Source: Halomonas sp. SpR8 (GTDB lineage: Bacteria > Pseudomonadota > Gammaproteobacteria > Pseudomonadales > Halomonadaceae). Taken from it: a DNA stretch of 64,000 bases. A program made the position numbers and the translations under genes. Position 1 is the stretch's first letter; every line of letters begins with the position of its first letter. Below, piece after piece: positions 43,287 to 51,863 of this stretch. Where the stretch lies: assembly GCF_031010195.1 (NCBI RefSeq), contig NZ_JAUAMC010000006.1:1-64000 (forward strand), read 5' to 3'. The notes below the pieces were generated by a model. The model searched no databases and had not been told where the DNA came from. It saw nothing but the letters and a program-made list of their open reading frames with translations.

Positions 43287-44570
43287 TCAGTAATTAGTGA
43301 ACCACAAGATGATGTTGGGGAATAGAGTGAACAGCCCCACTGCACCTAATAGGATCAGCCAATAAGGCAGCGACGCTTTCGCAGCGGCGGTTAAATCCAC
43401 CTCATTTTTTGAGATAGAAGATAAGACGAAAAGGTTGAGTCCTACAGGGGGAGTGATCATTCCTATCTCTATTAGCAGAGTGACAATAATACCAAACCAA
43501 ATGGGGTCAAATCCTAAACTCGTGATCATCGGGAAGGTTATAGGAAGTGTCATCAGCAGTAGCGATATGCCATCGAAAAAACACCCTAAAACAATATAGA
43601 TGATAACAATCATCAACAATACACCATAAGGGCCTAAGCCAAAGTTGCCGATGGTTTCTACCGCTGCGCGTGGAATGCCTAATAAGCTCACCGCTTGAGA
43701 AAGGATAACCGTTCCAATCAGAATCATGCCAATCGCCGTAAACATGATAGAGGCATGTTTAAACGCTAGCCAAAGACGCTTTAACGTTAAATCTCCCCAC
43801 GTCAAACCAAGTACGATGCTGGCAACCACCCCAAGCGCTGCCGACTCTGTCGGCGTTGCTATGCCCATGTAAATCGTACCCAGCACGAAGAAGATTAATA
43901 CGGGAAGAGGCCAAATCTCTTTTAACCCGTTTAAAATATGCGAGCGGGTTATTTCTTCTTTGCTCGTTGGGGTGACAGGTTCACCGATTTTGGAGCGTAT
44001 AATAATCCATATGGAGAAGGCGAAAGCAATCAGTAATCCCGGCAACATACCCGCGATAAAGAGCTTCCCGATGGATACATTTTGCGTTGCGCCATAAATA
44101 ATAAGGGCTAAGCTTGGAGGAATTAACAGACCAAGTGTCCCTCCAGCTGCGAGCGTGCCGACCACAACGCTTGGATTGTACCCTCTGTTTTTAAGCTCTG
44201 GATAGCCAACCGCCCCTATGGCGGCTGCCGTGGAGGTGCTAGAGCCACTCACTGCACCAAACAGCGTGCAAACGGCAATATTGGTATGCAGTAACTGGCC
44301 TGGGACGCGGGCAAATAGAGGTGTGAGGCCATTATAGACGCGTTTGGATACGCCGCTTGCCAGCAGTATTTCACCCAAAAATATAAATAACGGTACAGCG
44401 CTTAAGGTGAAATCTGTCAGCATATTCCACGTGGCATTAATGGCTAAAGGAGTTGCACCATTCGCCTGGAAATAGAGTAGTAATAAGCCTGTCAATCCTA
44501 GCGCCGCACCTAAGATGGCCCCACTCGTCAGAAATACAACCAAGCTTGCACTTAATAGTAGCCAGCTCAT
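43287..44570 (-). CDS. TRAP transporter 1 large permease (DctM-like)
   Basis: 427 residues, 12-13 membrane segments; large subunit of a tripartite ATP-independent periplasmic transporter using an ion gradient. Family motifs: 'PLFIFLGEILLASGVSKRVYNGL', 'GAVSGSSTSTAAAIGAVGYPELKNRGYNPS' and 'LLIPPSLALIIYGATQNVSIGKLFIAG'. The start overlaps the small-permease stop by one base. The operon and the adjacent regulator are more AT-rich than their neighbours, suggesting acquisition. Substrate unknown. Confidence 0.93.
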   Translation of the reverse strand: MSWLLLSASLVVFLTSGAILGAALGLTGLLLLYFQANGATPLAINATWNMLTDFTLSAVPLFIFLGEILLASGVSKRVYNGLTPLFARVPGQLLHTNIAVCTLFGAVSGSSTSTAAAIGAVGYPELKNRGYNPSVVVGTLAAGGTLGLLIPPSLALIIYGATQNVSIGKLFIAGMLPGLLIAFAFSIWIIIRSKIGEPVTPTSKEEITRSHILNGLKEIWPLPVLIFFVLGTIYMGIATPTESAALGVVASIVLGLTWGDLTLKRLWLAFKHASIMFTAIGMILIGTVILSQAVSLLGIPRAAVETIGNFGLGPYGVLLMIVIIYIVLGCFFDGISLLLMTLPITFPMITSLGFDPIWFGIIVTLLIEIGMITPPVGLNLFVLSSISKNEVDLTAAAKASLPYWLILLGAVGLFTLFPNIILWFTNY

Positions 44571-45076
44571 TAAATCGCATCCTCTGTTAAGTTGGCATCA
44601 GTCGCTGGCTGCTTCAGGCCATGGGTGATCTGAACTAGCATACAGAGCACCATCGAAAACGGCATAATCGCCATCCACGGCCAGAGTAGAATGCTGCTGA
44701 TATCCGTGCGTGAATTAAGCGAAAACGAGAAATTCATGAAATTCCAGGACTCATAGGCAAAAATAGAGCAGAAGGTAAGCAGTGTTATAACACCAATAAA
44801 ATCCATTACTTTGGCGATACCTAACGGTACTAAATTGATGAGTATTTCAATTCGTATATGGCGTCCTTTATTAAGTACATGAGGCAGACAAAGAAAGGTT
44901 AATGATAAGAAGAGAAGGCCAGCGAGTTCATCCGAAAAGCGTAGGGGGCGGCCGCCCAGGTAACGCATTAATGTACTGATGAATATCAGTGCCGTCATGC
45001 TAACACCGCTGAGAACGCCAAGAAGAAAAGAACCATAGGCCGCTTTATGAATAACCCTATTCATTTTTTCAATCAT
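44570..45076 (-). CDS. TRAP transporter 1 small permease (DctQ-like)
   Basis: 168 residues, four membrane helices, typical DctQ ('RYLGGRPLRFSDELAGLLFLSLTFLCLPHVLNKGRHIRIEI' region). The ATG at 45076 is chosen because GGAG is nine bases upstream; the frame also opens with TTG at 45091. A strong hairpin (45091-45122) sits between this gene and the upstream binding-protein gene. Confidence 0.88.
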   Translation of the reverse strand: MIEKMNRVIHKAAYGSFLLGVLSGVSMTALIFISTLMRYLGGRPLRFSDELAGLLFLSLTFLCLPHVLNKGRHIRIEILINLVPLGIAKVMDFIGVITLLTFCSIFAYESWNFMNFSFSLNSRTDISSILLWPWMAIMPFSMVLCMLVQITHGLKQPATDANLTEDAI

Positions 45077-45090
45077 TTTTTTATGCTCCA

Positions 45091-45122
45091 AAAAAGAGCC
45101 AATGTAAAAATTGGCTCTTTTT
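45091..45122 (-). terminator. Internal attenuating hairpin between TRAP 1 binding protein and permease genes
   Basis: AAAAAGAGCCAAT and ATTGGCTCTTTTT form a perfect 13-bp stem with a 6-base loop. On the transcribed (minus) strand the stem ends in a T-run, like a terminator, 13-44 bases after the binding-protein stop. It should lower permease expression relative to the binding protein. Confidence 0.7.
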
Positions 45123-45134
45123 CTAGCTATCTAA

Positions 45135-46163
45135 TTATTGATTATCTGAAAGAGCTTGAGTAACCGTATTGTAGTAACGTGCGCCGTCTTCGCCCGACTC
45201 TTCAGCCATGGTTTGCCATGCACTCCAAGCGGCCGTTACAAAGGTGTCAAGATCCTCATCAGAAAATGCCGGTAGCATGGTAATGCCAAGGGCCGCACGC
45301 TCTTGGCGCGCTTGTGCTTCGCGCTCTGGGTCGACGGCAGATTCACTGGTTGCTTCCCAAATTTCTTGGCCCGCTTCCTCTAATGCCTGACGCTGGTTAT
45401 CATTTAAGCTTGAAAGCGCTTTTTCGCTAATGCCAAATAACCATGGTGAGGCTGCCCAAGGGTGCAAGTACGATTCGTATTCAGTCACTTCTTGTAGCGA
45501 TACGGTGGGCGCAACGGTTGATAGGTAGTAGGCACAATCTACAACGCCTGTCTGGAGTGCCATATACATATCATTTTGCGGAATGACCTGAGCAGAAATC
45601 CCTAGTAAATCAAAGGTGTCGACCAAATGTCTCGACCAAACACGCACTTTTTTATCCTGTAGTTCTTCAAGCGTGTGGACCGGCTCTTTGCAGTGCAAAC
45701 CGACGTCAAATATAGGAGCAACCACACCGCCTACTATTTGAATATCCCAGTTCGCAAAGCCTTCATTATAGAGTTCTCTAATAACGCTTAGAATCTCAGT
45801 GTGCTGTGATGGCTCGGTAATAGCGCCTTGAGCATAAACTGACGCCAGGGCAGGTGCATCGCGGGTATAATACTCTCCATATAGCAATGCCATATCGACC
45901 ATGCCCTGCTGGAGTATTCTTAGCATGTCGGCTTCTTTTAATCCTAAAGCGCCTGCATGATAGACCTCGACTTCCAGTTCTCCATCTGATTTTTCTTTAA
46001 CCAACTGAGCAAATCTATCGATCTGCTCCGCTTCAGGTCTAGACTGAGATAAGCCGCTATGAAAAGTTAAGGTGATATCATCTGCTTGTACATTTTGAAT
46101 GATAGCGAGGGAGCCGAGAAGAGAAATTCCAAACACCATTTTTTTGGTTTTAAAGTTATTCAT
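45135..46163 (-). CDS. TRAP transporter 1 substrate-binding protein (DctP-like)
   Basis: 342-residue periplasmic receptor with signal peptide 'MVFGISLLGSLAIIQNVQA'. The DctP fold is shown by 'LTFHSGLSQSRPEAEQIDRFAQLVKEKSDGELEVEVYHAGALG' region and the conserved arginine in 'DKKVRVWSRHLVDTFDLLG' that usually binds a ligand carboxylate. Only distantly similar to the other three TRAP receptors in the window. Divergent from a GlxA-type regulator; GCGACATT repeats at 46235-46263 lie 72-100 bp upstream. Confidence 0.92.
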   Translation of the reverse strand: MNNFKTKKMVFGISLLGSLAIIQNVQADDITLTFHSGLSQSRPEAEQIDRFAQLVKEKSDGELEVEVYHAGALGLKEADMLRILQQGMVDMALLYGEYYTRDAPALASVYAQGAITEPSQHTEILSVIRELYNEGFANWDIQIVGGVVAPIFDVGLHCKEPVHTLEELQDKKVRVWSRHLVDTFDLLGISAQVIPQNDMYMALQTGVVDCAYYLSTVAPTVSLQEVTEYESYLHPWAASPWLFGISEKALSSLNDNQRQALEEAGQEIWEATSESAVDPEREAQARQERAALGITMLPAFSDEDLDTFVTAAWSAWQTMAEESGEDGARYYNTVTQALSDNQ

Positions 46164-46234
46164 ATGTGGATGTCTCGTTGGGGTAGAGGGTTATTTCATC
46201 TTGCGGCAGGAGTCTTGCTAAAAGCGCTATTTTT

Positions 46235-46263
46235 GCGACATTTCTCACCTAATAAGCGACATT
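46235..46263 (-). promoter_or_regulatory. Direct-repeat site GCGACATT x2, probable AraC-type operator for TRAP 1
   Basis: GCGACATT occurs at 46235-46242 and 46256-46263, spaced 21 bp (two helical turns). A third, inverted copy (TCAATGTCGAT) is at 46335-46345. Spaced direct repeats are typical of AraC-family binding, and the regulator gene is adjacent. Nothing else in 46346-46493 is recognisable. Confidence 0.55.
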
Positions 46264-46493
46264 GAAAAATAATTAATGAACTTTTGTTAGTAGCGGTTTT
46301 GAGTGATTTCTAGTTTTATTAGCCAAATATTAAGTCAATGTCGATTTAATTTACGTGGCACGGCGATAGTGATTGCCGGCACGGTTAGATTTCACATATT
46401 GGGCAGCAGCCTAAGCTGTGTAAGCAATGCTGGTGGGCGAGGGCTCGACAAGCCAAGCATCGGCAAAAAATGTTTTCTGGATAAGTGGTCTTT

Positions 46494-46509
46494 TGGCACA
46501 TTTATTGCT
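46494..46509 (+). promoter_or_regulatory. Sigma-54 promoter of the GlxA-type regulator gene
   Basis: TGGCAC-N5-TTGCT is an exact match to the RpoN consensus with GG and GC ten bases apart, 83 bp before the regulator start. Regulators of the GbdR type in Pseudomonas are known to be sigma-54 dependent, which makes this biologically sensible. Confidence 0.78.
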
Positions 46510-46591
46510 CTGTTTTAAGTGGGTGAGGGTATTGTTTTATTTCCATAAGGTTTAAATAATAGCGAAGTGACATCCTTGGATGGGGGGTGAT

Positions 46592-47644
46592 ATGAGAGAG
46601 AGGTTTATTAGTTCATTAAAGAATAAAAACATGGTTTATCTTCGTCCAGAGGTTTCGAGGGAGTCTTCTGTCAGAGTTAAGCGGGTGGCCTTCATACTGC
46701 TCGATCATTTCTCCATGATGTCCTTTACTGGAGCAGTCGATGCCTTAGTTACCACAAACTTGATGAAGTCGAATACTGTTTATGAAGTGTTAGTCGTTGG
46801 GGCTAGAGATAGAAGTATGCTGTCAGATTTAGGCATTGGGATTGAAGCAGATATAGCGCTATCGGCGTTTGATCTTAATAAGTATCAAGTTGATACGCTT
46901 ATTGTATGCGGGGGATTGCGTGTACAGCCTCAGCTCACGCCTATACTGCGAACGAAGCTCAAGCAGGCGGATAGTAAGGGCGTGGTGCTAGGGGGGCTAT
47001 GGAATGGTGCCTATTTTCTTGCGGAAGCAGGACTATTGAGTGGCTATCAGTGTGCCTACCATCCCGATGGAAGGGCAATGATGGCAGAGGAGTTTTTAGA
47101 TGTATCGGTCTCTAAGCGTAGTTTCATCGTTGACCGTAATCGCTTAAGTTGTGCGGGTGCTAGTAGCTCTCTAAGCATGATGGTTGAAATTGTGAGAAGT
47201 GATTGTGGCAATGATGTGGCCTGTGCCGTTGAAGAGATGTTGAGTTGTGATAAATCCATAGAGGCCCCGGATATTTCAACGATCAGCGTTGATCAAAACG
47301 GCACGCTACCTGAAGCGCTACAAACGGCTTTGCAGCTCATGAAAAATAATATCGAAGAGCCCTTATTGATGTCTGAGATTGCTAAGTGGGTAAATATATC
47401 GAGGCGCCAACTTGAGCGATTATTTTGTCATCATGTGAATGCCAGCCCGTCTCGGTACTATATGGAGTTGCGTTTAACGCGTGCTCGGCAGCTGCTACAG
47501 CAGTCCAACAAACCTATCGCCGAGGTGGCTGTCGCAACAGGCTTTGTCAGCATTTCTCACTTCAGGAACTGTTTTTATCAGCTGTTCGAAATGTCACCGA
47601 CTCAGTTTAGAAAGTTGTACCAAGCTGGAGGCACGTATGAATAA
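46592..47644 (+). CDS. GlxA-type AraC-family regulator (DJ-1/PfpI-like plus AraC domains)
   Basis: 350 residues from the ATG at 46592 (GGGGGG just upstream; an in-frame ATG at 46580 is less likely). The N-terminal part is a DJ-1/PfpI-like amidotransferase fold ('KRVAFILLDHFSMMSFTGAVDAL', 'VDTLIVCGG'), with the nucleophile region reading 'VLGGLWNGAYFLAEAGLL' without cysteine, so non-catalytic. The C-terminal AraC domain is clear ('LLMSEIAKWVNISRRQLERLFCHHVNASPSRYY'). Relatives such as GbdR, CdhR and ArgR sense quaternary amines or arginine. It likely controls TRAP transporter 1. Confidence 0.88.
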   Translation: MRERFISSLKNKNMVYLRPEVSRESSVRVKRVAFILLDHFSMMSFTGAVDALVTTNLMKSNTVYEVLVVGARDRSMLSDLGIGIEADIALSAFDLNKYQVDTLIVCGGLRVQPQLTPILRTKLKQADSKGVVLGGLWNGAYFLAEAGLLSGYQCAYHPDGRAMMAEEFLDVSVSKRSFIVDRNRLSCAGASSSLSMMVEIVRSDCGNDVACAVEEMLSCDKSIEAPDISTISVDQNGTLPEALQTALQLMKNNIEEPLLMSEIAKWVNISRRQLERLFCHHVNASPSRYYMELRLTRARQLLQQSNKPIAEVAVATGFVSISHFRNCFYQLFEMSPTQFRKLYQAGGTYE

Positions 47645-47719
47645 AGGGTGAATCGGCCTAAATGAAAAACAAAAAGAGCGCGAACGCTCCCTTTGCATAG
47701 TAACCGACAGGGGGCTGAA

Positions 47720-47833
47720 TTAACCCCCCGACCAGCCCATCCAAATCGGCACATAGACCACCAATAGCAGCACCCCGATCAACCCTAGCAGATAAGGGAT
47801 GATCGCCCGGGTAATGCGCTCCAGCGGTAGCAG
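47720..47833 (-). pseudogene. Duplicated 3' end of the TRAP 3 dctM gene (left boundary of the uronate cassette)
   Basis: 47720-47830 equals 57373-57483 (3' end of the intact dctM) at 107 of 111 positions. It encodes ...LPLERITRAIIPYLLGL... through to WSGG and the stop. All four differences are synonymous third-position changes. The frame is cut just upstream by a stop. The fragment lies between the GlxA-type regulator and the GH105 gene and marks one edge of the inserted block. Confidence 0.88.
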
Positions 47834-47850
47834 CTCTTATCTAAGGCAAC

Positions 47851-48939
47851 TCAGTGCTGAAGCGCCTCCACCAGGCACAAAAGCGACATAGACTGACCAT
47901 AGGCAGTGGGATGAATCGGAATATCCCGATAAAACTGCAGCGTGTGCCCCATCCTCGTGCCGTAGGAAACGTTGGCAACCGTGCCATCTTCCTTGATGTT
48001 ATCGATCACTGCTTGCAGCGCCAATCTGCCGGCCCGCTCCCAACGCTCGTCACCATAACCGAGCCGTGCCCCTTTCAGAAAGGCGTAGCCGAACGCCGCC
48101 GTGGCGGAGATCTCTTCATAGGAGGTTTCGTCGTCTACCAGCGTTCGCCAAGCGCCACTGGAGCACTGGTAGTCGATCAGCGCTTCCATCTGGGCGCGCA
48201 GCACCCAGGCAAAATAACGCTCAAGCGACGGCGTCAGGTCGGCCGTTTCGAGAAAGTCCAGCAGACCGGCGGAAATCCAGGAATTGCCCCGTGCCCAGCG
48301 CGCCCGCGCGAAGTTATGATGGCCATCGAACGTCCAGCCGTGGAACCAGAGGCCGGTTTCGCGCTCGCTCAAGTAGTGGGTATGCACCAGGAACTGAAGG
48401 CAGGCCTCTTCGGATAGCTCCGGACGATCGGCGGCCCGACCATAGTTGGCCAGGAAAAGCGCCACCATGAACAGGGTGTCGTCCCACAGCTCATCGTCGT
48501 TGATCTTGTCCGAGACGTTGTGCTGAAACCCTCCGCAGTGTGTGCGTGGCATCTCCGTCATCAACTGCTCGGCCCAACTGGCCAGGGTGCTCTCCCAGCG
48601 GGGATCGCCGGTCTCTGACCACAGAATCGACAGAGCCAGCATGGGCGCAGTGGTATTGACGTTGAGGGGAGGCAGTCCGGAGGACAACTGGGCCTGGTAC
48701 CAGTTGTCCAGCAGCTTTTTCGCCTCTTCATCGCCGGTATGCTGCCAGAGTCTGGCGATCCCGTAGAGCCCGACGCCCTGTGGCCACTCCCAACTGTTGA
48801 AACTGACGTAATCGCCTGCGGTGCCATCAAGGTTTGGCTCGTGAAAGCGACCGTCGTGACGCAGTTCGGTCATTCCTTTGATAACGAGCGCGATATGGCG
48901 TGTAAGTTCATCTTTCGAAATTTCTGGCAGAGCGCCCAT
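47851..48939 (-). CDS. GH105/GH88-type unsaturated glucuronyl/rhamnogalacturonyl hydrolase
   Basis: 362 residues from the ATG at 48939; the frame extends to 49077 but the added residues do not look conserved. The (alpha/alpha)6 barrel signs of YteR-like enzymes are present: 'LPPLNVNTTAPMLALSILW' (94-107), the catalytic-type aspartates in 'LWDDTLFMVAL' (D153-D154), 'ARARWARGNSWISAG' and 'ANVSYGTRMGH'. These enzymes hydrate the double bond of a terminal unsaturated uronate made by polysaccharide lyases. No signal peptide, so cytoplasmic, acting on imported oligosaccharides. Confidence 0.88.
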   Translation of the reverse strand: MGALPEISKDELTRHIALVIKGMTELRHDGRFHEPNLDGTAGDYVSFNSWEWPQGVGLYGIARLWQHTGDEEAKKLLDNWYQAQLSSGLPPLNVNTTAPMLALSILWSETGDPRWESTLASWAEQLMTEMPRTHCGGFQHNVSDKINDDELWDDTLFMVALFLANYGRAADRPELSEEACLQFLVHTHYLSERETGLWFHGWTFDGHHNFARARWARGNSWISAGLLDFLETADLTPSLERYFAWVLRAQMEALIDYQCSSGAWRTLVDDETSYEEISATAAFGYAFLKGARLGYGDERWERAGRLALQAVIDNIKEDGTVANVSYGTRMGHTLQFYRDIPIHPTAYGQSMSLLCLVEALQH

Positions 48940-49073
48940 GACAAAACCATCTCCATGTAACCGAGAACACGTTGAGCTGAACAAGAGGAGTAAGCCGCTG
49001 GGTGAGATGCCTCCACCCTTCAAGGAGTCAAGGGGATGACATCGCTTCAACAGCTCACTCCGGTTAGGCGGGG

Positions 49074-50045
49074 TCAATCCGAAATGATTTGCTCCAGTAG
49101 AGGGCCGATCAGGTCGTCTTGGTGATACTCATCAATAAGCGGTTGAACGGCGCGACGAAACGGCTCCTGGTCAGGCCGGTTAATCTCCACTCCCATCTCG
49201 CGGGCATCGGCAAGGGCCTTGCGCACCGCTTCGCCCCACAGGTCGCGATAGGCTTGCGTGGCATGGGCAGCCGCCTCACGGACGATATTCTGCTGATCGT
49301 CGCTCAGCTTCTCCATGGCACGGTTGGAGATCACCAGAAAGTCGGGAATACGCTGATGCTGATCGAGGGAGTAGTATTTCGCCACCTCACCGTGGCGGCC
49401 GATGGTGAGAGCGGTGGGGTTGTTTTCAGCGCCATCGATAACGCCCGACTGCAGCGCGGTATAGACTTCTCCGTAGGGAATCGGCGTCGGTGTCCCACCC
49501 ATTAACTCCATCATGCGGATGGACGTATTGGAATTGATGACCCGGAGCTTGAGTCCCTGAAGATCCTCGGGGGTCTCGATCGGCTTGGAGATGTTGTAAA
49601 AAGAGCGGGCACCGCTATCGAAAAATGTCAGCCCCTGAAAACCATCGTCCTCAGTCGCTTCATACACAGTAGAGGCGACAGGCCCTCTCATTTTTGCGTA
49701 GAAATCATCCTCATCCTTGAAAATGTAAGGAAGTGAGAAGACGCGAAAAATAGGCGCGAAGTTTTCCAGGCTTGCTGCGCTTACGCGGGTGATATCAACG
49801 GCGCCGTTTTGAAGCTGCTCAAGGACTTCTCGTTCGGAGCCCAATACAGCATTGACGAAAAGACGGATCGACACCTCGCCATCCGTTTTTTCATGGACTT
49901 CGTCGGCGAACTGCTGAAGCACAACGCTACTCGGGTGATCGTTTGATAGTGTATTGGCTAGCCTCATGCGTACATCAGCATTGGCGCTGGCGATACTTAG
50001 CGTTACCACCGAGAGTGCTGTGAGAGCTGTTGTTAATATTTTCAT
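49074..50045 (-). CDS. TRAP transporter 2 substrate-binding protein (uronate cassette)
   Basis: 323 residues from the ATG at 50045, preceded by GGGAG and opening the signal peptide 'MKILTTALTALSVVTLSIASANA'. Landmarks: 'VRMRLANTLSNDHPSSVVLQQFADEVHEKTDG' region and ligand-site arginine in 'DLQGLKLRVINSNTSIRMMELMGGTPTPIPYGEVYTALQSGVIDGAENN'. Similar to receptors for sugar acids. Its permease genes lie across the LacI gene on the other strand (51356-53186), and operator copies lie before both transcripts. Confidence 0.92.
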   Translation of the reverse strand: MKILTTALTALSVVTLSIASANADVRMRLANTLSNDHPSSVVLQQFADEVHEKTDGEVSIRLFVNAVLGSEREVLEQLQNGAVDITRVSAASLENFAPIFRVFSLPYIFKDEDDFYAKMRGPVASTVYEATEDDGFQGLTFFDSGARSFYNISKPIETPEDLQGLKLRVINSNTSIRMMELMGGTPTPIPYGEVYTALQSGVIDGAENNPTALTIGRHGEVAKYYSLDQHQRIPDFLVISNRAMEKLSDDQQNIVREAAAHATQAYRDLWGEAVRKALADAREMGVEINRPDQEPFRRAVQPLIDEYHQDDLIGPLLEQIISD

Positions 50046-50141
50046 GCTTTTCTCCCGTAAATCCATTTGCAGACTCAATTGTTTACAACCCCGTTTCTGC
50101 AAGGTTCGGATCGATTCTGCCCGGGATGAAAAGTAATATCT

Positions 50142-50162
50142 ATATGAAAAAAAATTTCATAT
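50142..50162. promoter_or_regulatory. LacI-type operator upstream of TRAP 2 binding protein
   Basis: ATATGAAA-N5-TTTCATAT is a perfect 21-bp palindrome (50142-50162), 97 bp before the binding-protein start codon and immediately after the lacI stop. The same ATGAAA-N5-TTTCAT core recurs at 51231-51247. Confidence 0.72.
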
Positions 50163-51179
50163 CTAGCGCTTTAGTCCTGATGAGGAGCGCACGACGAGTT
50201 CACAGGCAAGTTCGACGCGCCGGGCAGTGAAGTTTTCGTCGAGCACATGATCGCGCATCAGATTGATCGCAGCCTGCCCGATGCTGTGCATGGGAATATG
50301 CACCGAGGTCAGCGCGGGTATCAGAAATTCTCCCTGCGGGAGGCCATCGATACCGACCACCGAGATATCCTGCGGAACCCGCAGCCCTCGGGCGCGGAGT
50401 TCCAGCACCACACCGATGGCCAGGCTGTCGCCGGCGCACAGCACGGCGGTGAAATCGTCGCCCTGATCGAGCCTTGCCGCGATTCCTGCCCTCGCTGCTT
50501 CCGGCGTCCACTCATCGACCTCAACGACGAGTTCATCCCGATCTGCCTGTACCTCGATGGGCAGCGATTCGAGCCAGCCCTCGCGGCGCCGCTCGATGGT
50601 GCGACGCCCCGGGTTGGTGCAGAACAGAATACGCTGATGCCCCAGATCGACGAGATACTGGGTGGCGGCGGCCGCCGCTGCCCGGTTGTGCGGCGCCACA
50701 CTTGAGAGCTGCATCAACGGATCGTCGCCATTGACCAATACGATGGGCTTGGCCAGCGTTCGCGCCTGTGCCAGCACGACTTCGTCGTCCACCGCCAGGA
50801 ACAGCAGCCCGGCCACTTCCTTCGATGCTTCGGCCTCTTTCAGTAATGCCAGCTCGCTCTCGCGGTCGGGCGCGCTCTGCATGTCGAGCTCCATGTCCAA
50901 CAGCTTGGCCTGGGCCTTGATGCCGTATAGCACATGAGTCGTGAATTGATTGCGCTGGTAGTCCACCAGCGCCCTGGCGCTGGCCAGCACCACGATGCGC
51001 ATACCGGCCAGTGAGCTGGGCTGTTGATAGTTCAGTTCACGTGCCGTGGCGAGAATGCGCTCGCGCAGGTCGGCACGCACTCCCGGCGTACCCGATAGCG
51101 CCCGCGATGCGGTGCTGAGCGAAACATTGCAGTGAGCTGCCACATCGGCAAGTTTCAGTCGTCTTCCCTTTTTACTCAT
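50163..51179 (-). CDS. LacI-family repressor of the uronate cassette
   Basis: 338 residues from the ATG at 51179 (AGGGGGCGG upstream; longer frame to 51293 rejected). N-terminal helix-turn-helix and hinge: 'LKLADVAAHCNVSLSTASRALSGTPGV', although the hinge is followed by an atypically short link to the sugar-binding domain ('MRIVVLASARALVDYQRNQFTTHVLYGI'). The C-terminal part has 'AVLCAGDSLAIGVVLELRARGLRVPQDISVVGIDGLP'. It lies between the TRAP 2 genes and probably binds the palindromes at 50142 and 51231; the inducer is likely a uronate intermediate. Confidence 0.9.
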   Translation of the reverse strand: MSKKGRRLKLADVAAHCNVSLSTASRALSGTPGVRADLRERILATARELNYQQPSSLAGMRIVVLASARALVDYQRNQFTTHVLYGIKAQAKLLDMELDMQSAPDRESELALLKEAEASKEVAGLLFLAVDDEVVLAQARTLAKPIVLVNGDDPLMQLSSVAPHNRAAAAAATQYLVDLGHQRILFCTNPGRRTIERRREGWLESLPIEVQADRDELVVEVDEWTPEAARAGIAARLDQGDDFTAVLCAGDSLAIGVVLELRARGLRVPQDISVVGIDGLPQGEFLIPALTSVHIPMHSIGQAAINLMRDHVLDENFTARRVELACELVVRSSSGLKR

Positions 51180-51230
51180 CGCACCGCCCCCTGTGGATCG
51201 GCCAAGACATTCAGGACTATTGTATAAGAA

Positions 51231-51247
51231 ATGAAATTTTTTTTCAT
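51231..51247. promoter_or_regulatory. LacI-type operator upstream of lacI and TRAP 2 permeases
   Basis: ATGAAA-N5-TTTCAT, the same core as at 50142-50162, in the divergent region between lacI (start 51179) and the small permease (start 51356). It allows joint control of the rightward dctQM-kduDI transcript and autoregulation. Confidence 0.68.
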
Positions 51248-51355
51248 ATTGCAAATTTAAGTTCTGGTATTCAGTATTTGGATGCTGGTCCAATAAAATT
51301 GTTATTCAACAAACAGCACCCTTCTATTTCCGTGGTTCGATCCCGGAGTGATCTC

Positions 51356-51862
51356 ATGCTTTCGTTCAAAAGATGGTTGGAAAGAGTTCTTTTGGTTTTG
51401 ATGGCGATGATGTTGATCGCCATGGTCTGCTTGATGCTCTGGCAGGTAGCGGCACGATACTTGTTGGGGGTTCCTGCTCTTTACACTGAGGAGAGTCTGC
51501 GCTTTCTGATGATCTGGATGGCGCTGACAGGTTCGGCTTACTGTTTTGGCGCCAACAAACACCTCTCCCTGGATCTGATTCCTTCTCTCTTACCAGAAAA
51601 GGCCGGTCGAATTCTGTATCTCATCAACGCCCTCGTGGTGTTGGCGTTTGCCGGGCTTGTTCTGCTGTGGGGAGGGTGGCAAGCCAGCATGTCGGCGCTG
51701 AATCAGGTGTCGCCCATCATGCAGCTTTCAATGGGATACGTTTATTTAATCTTGCCGATATCGGCGCTGCTCATCTCTGTTCTGCAGCTCATCAACGTCT
51801 TTCTGATCATGACAGGTCGCCTGCGCTTGCCTTACGCCAAATCTAGTGCTGAGGGGTTCTGA
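51356..51862 (+). CDS. TRAP transporter 2 small permease (DctQ-like)
   Basis: 168 residues from the ATG at 51356, preceded by CCCGGAGTG; the frame opens at 51278 but the operator lies close by. Four membrane helices and the family feature 'YLLGVPALYTEESLRFLMIWMALTGSAYCFGANKHLSLDL' region. The large permease begins one base after its stop. Confidence 0.9.
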   Translation: MLSFKRWLERVLLVLMAMMLIAMVCLMLWQVAARYLLGVPALYTEESLRFLMIWMALTGSAYCFGANKHLSLDLIPSLLPEKAGRILYLINALVVLAFAGLVLLWGGWQASMSALNQVSPIMQLSMGYVYLILPISALLISVLQLINVFLIMTGRLRLPYAKSSAEGF

Positions 51863-51863
51863 C

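Noticed and set aside
46303..46518. 71-residue frame between TRAP 1 and its regulator
   Set aside because: It overlaps the operator-like motif and the sigma-54 promoter, has no ribosome site and shows no protein features.
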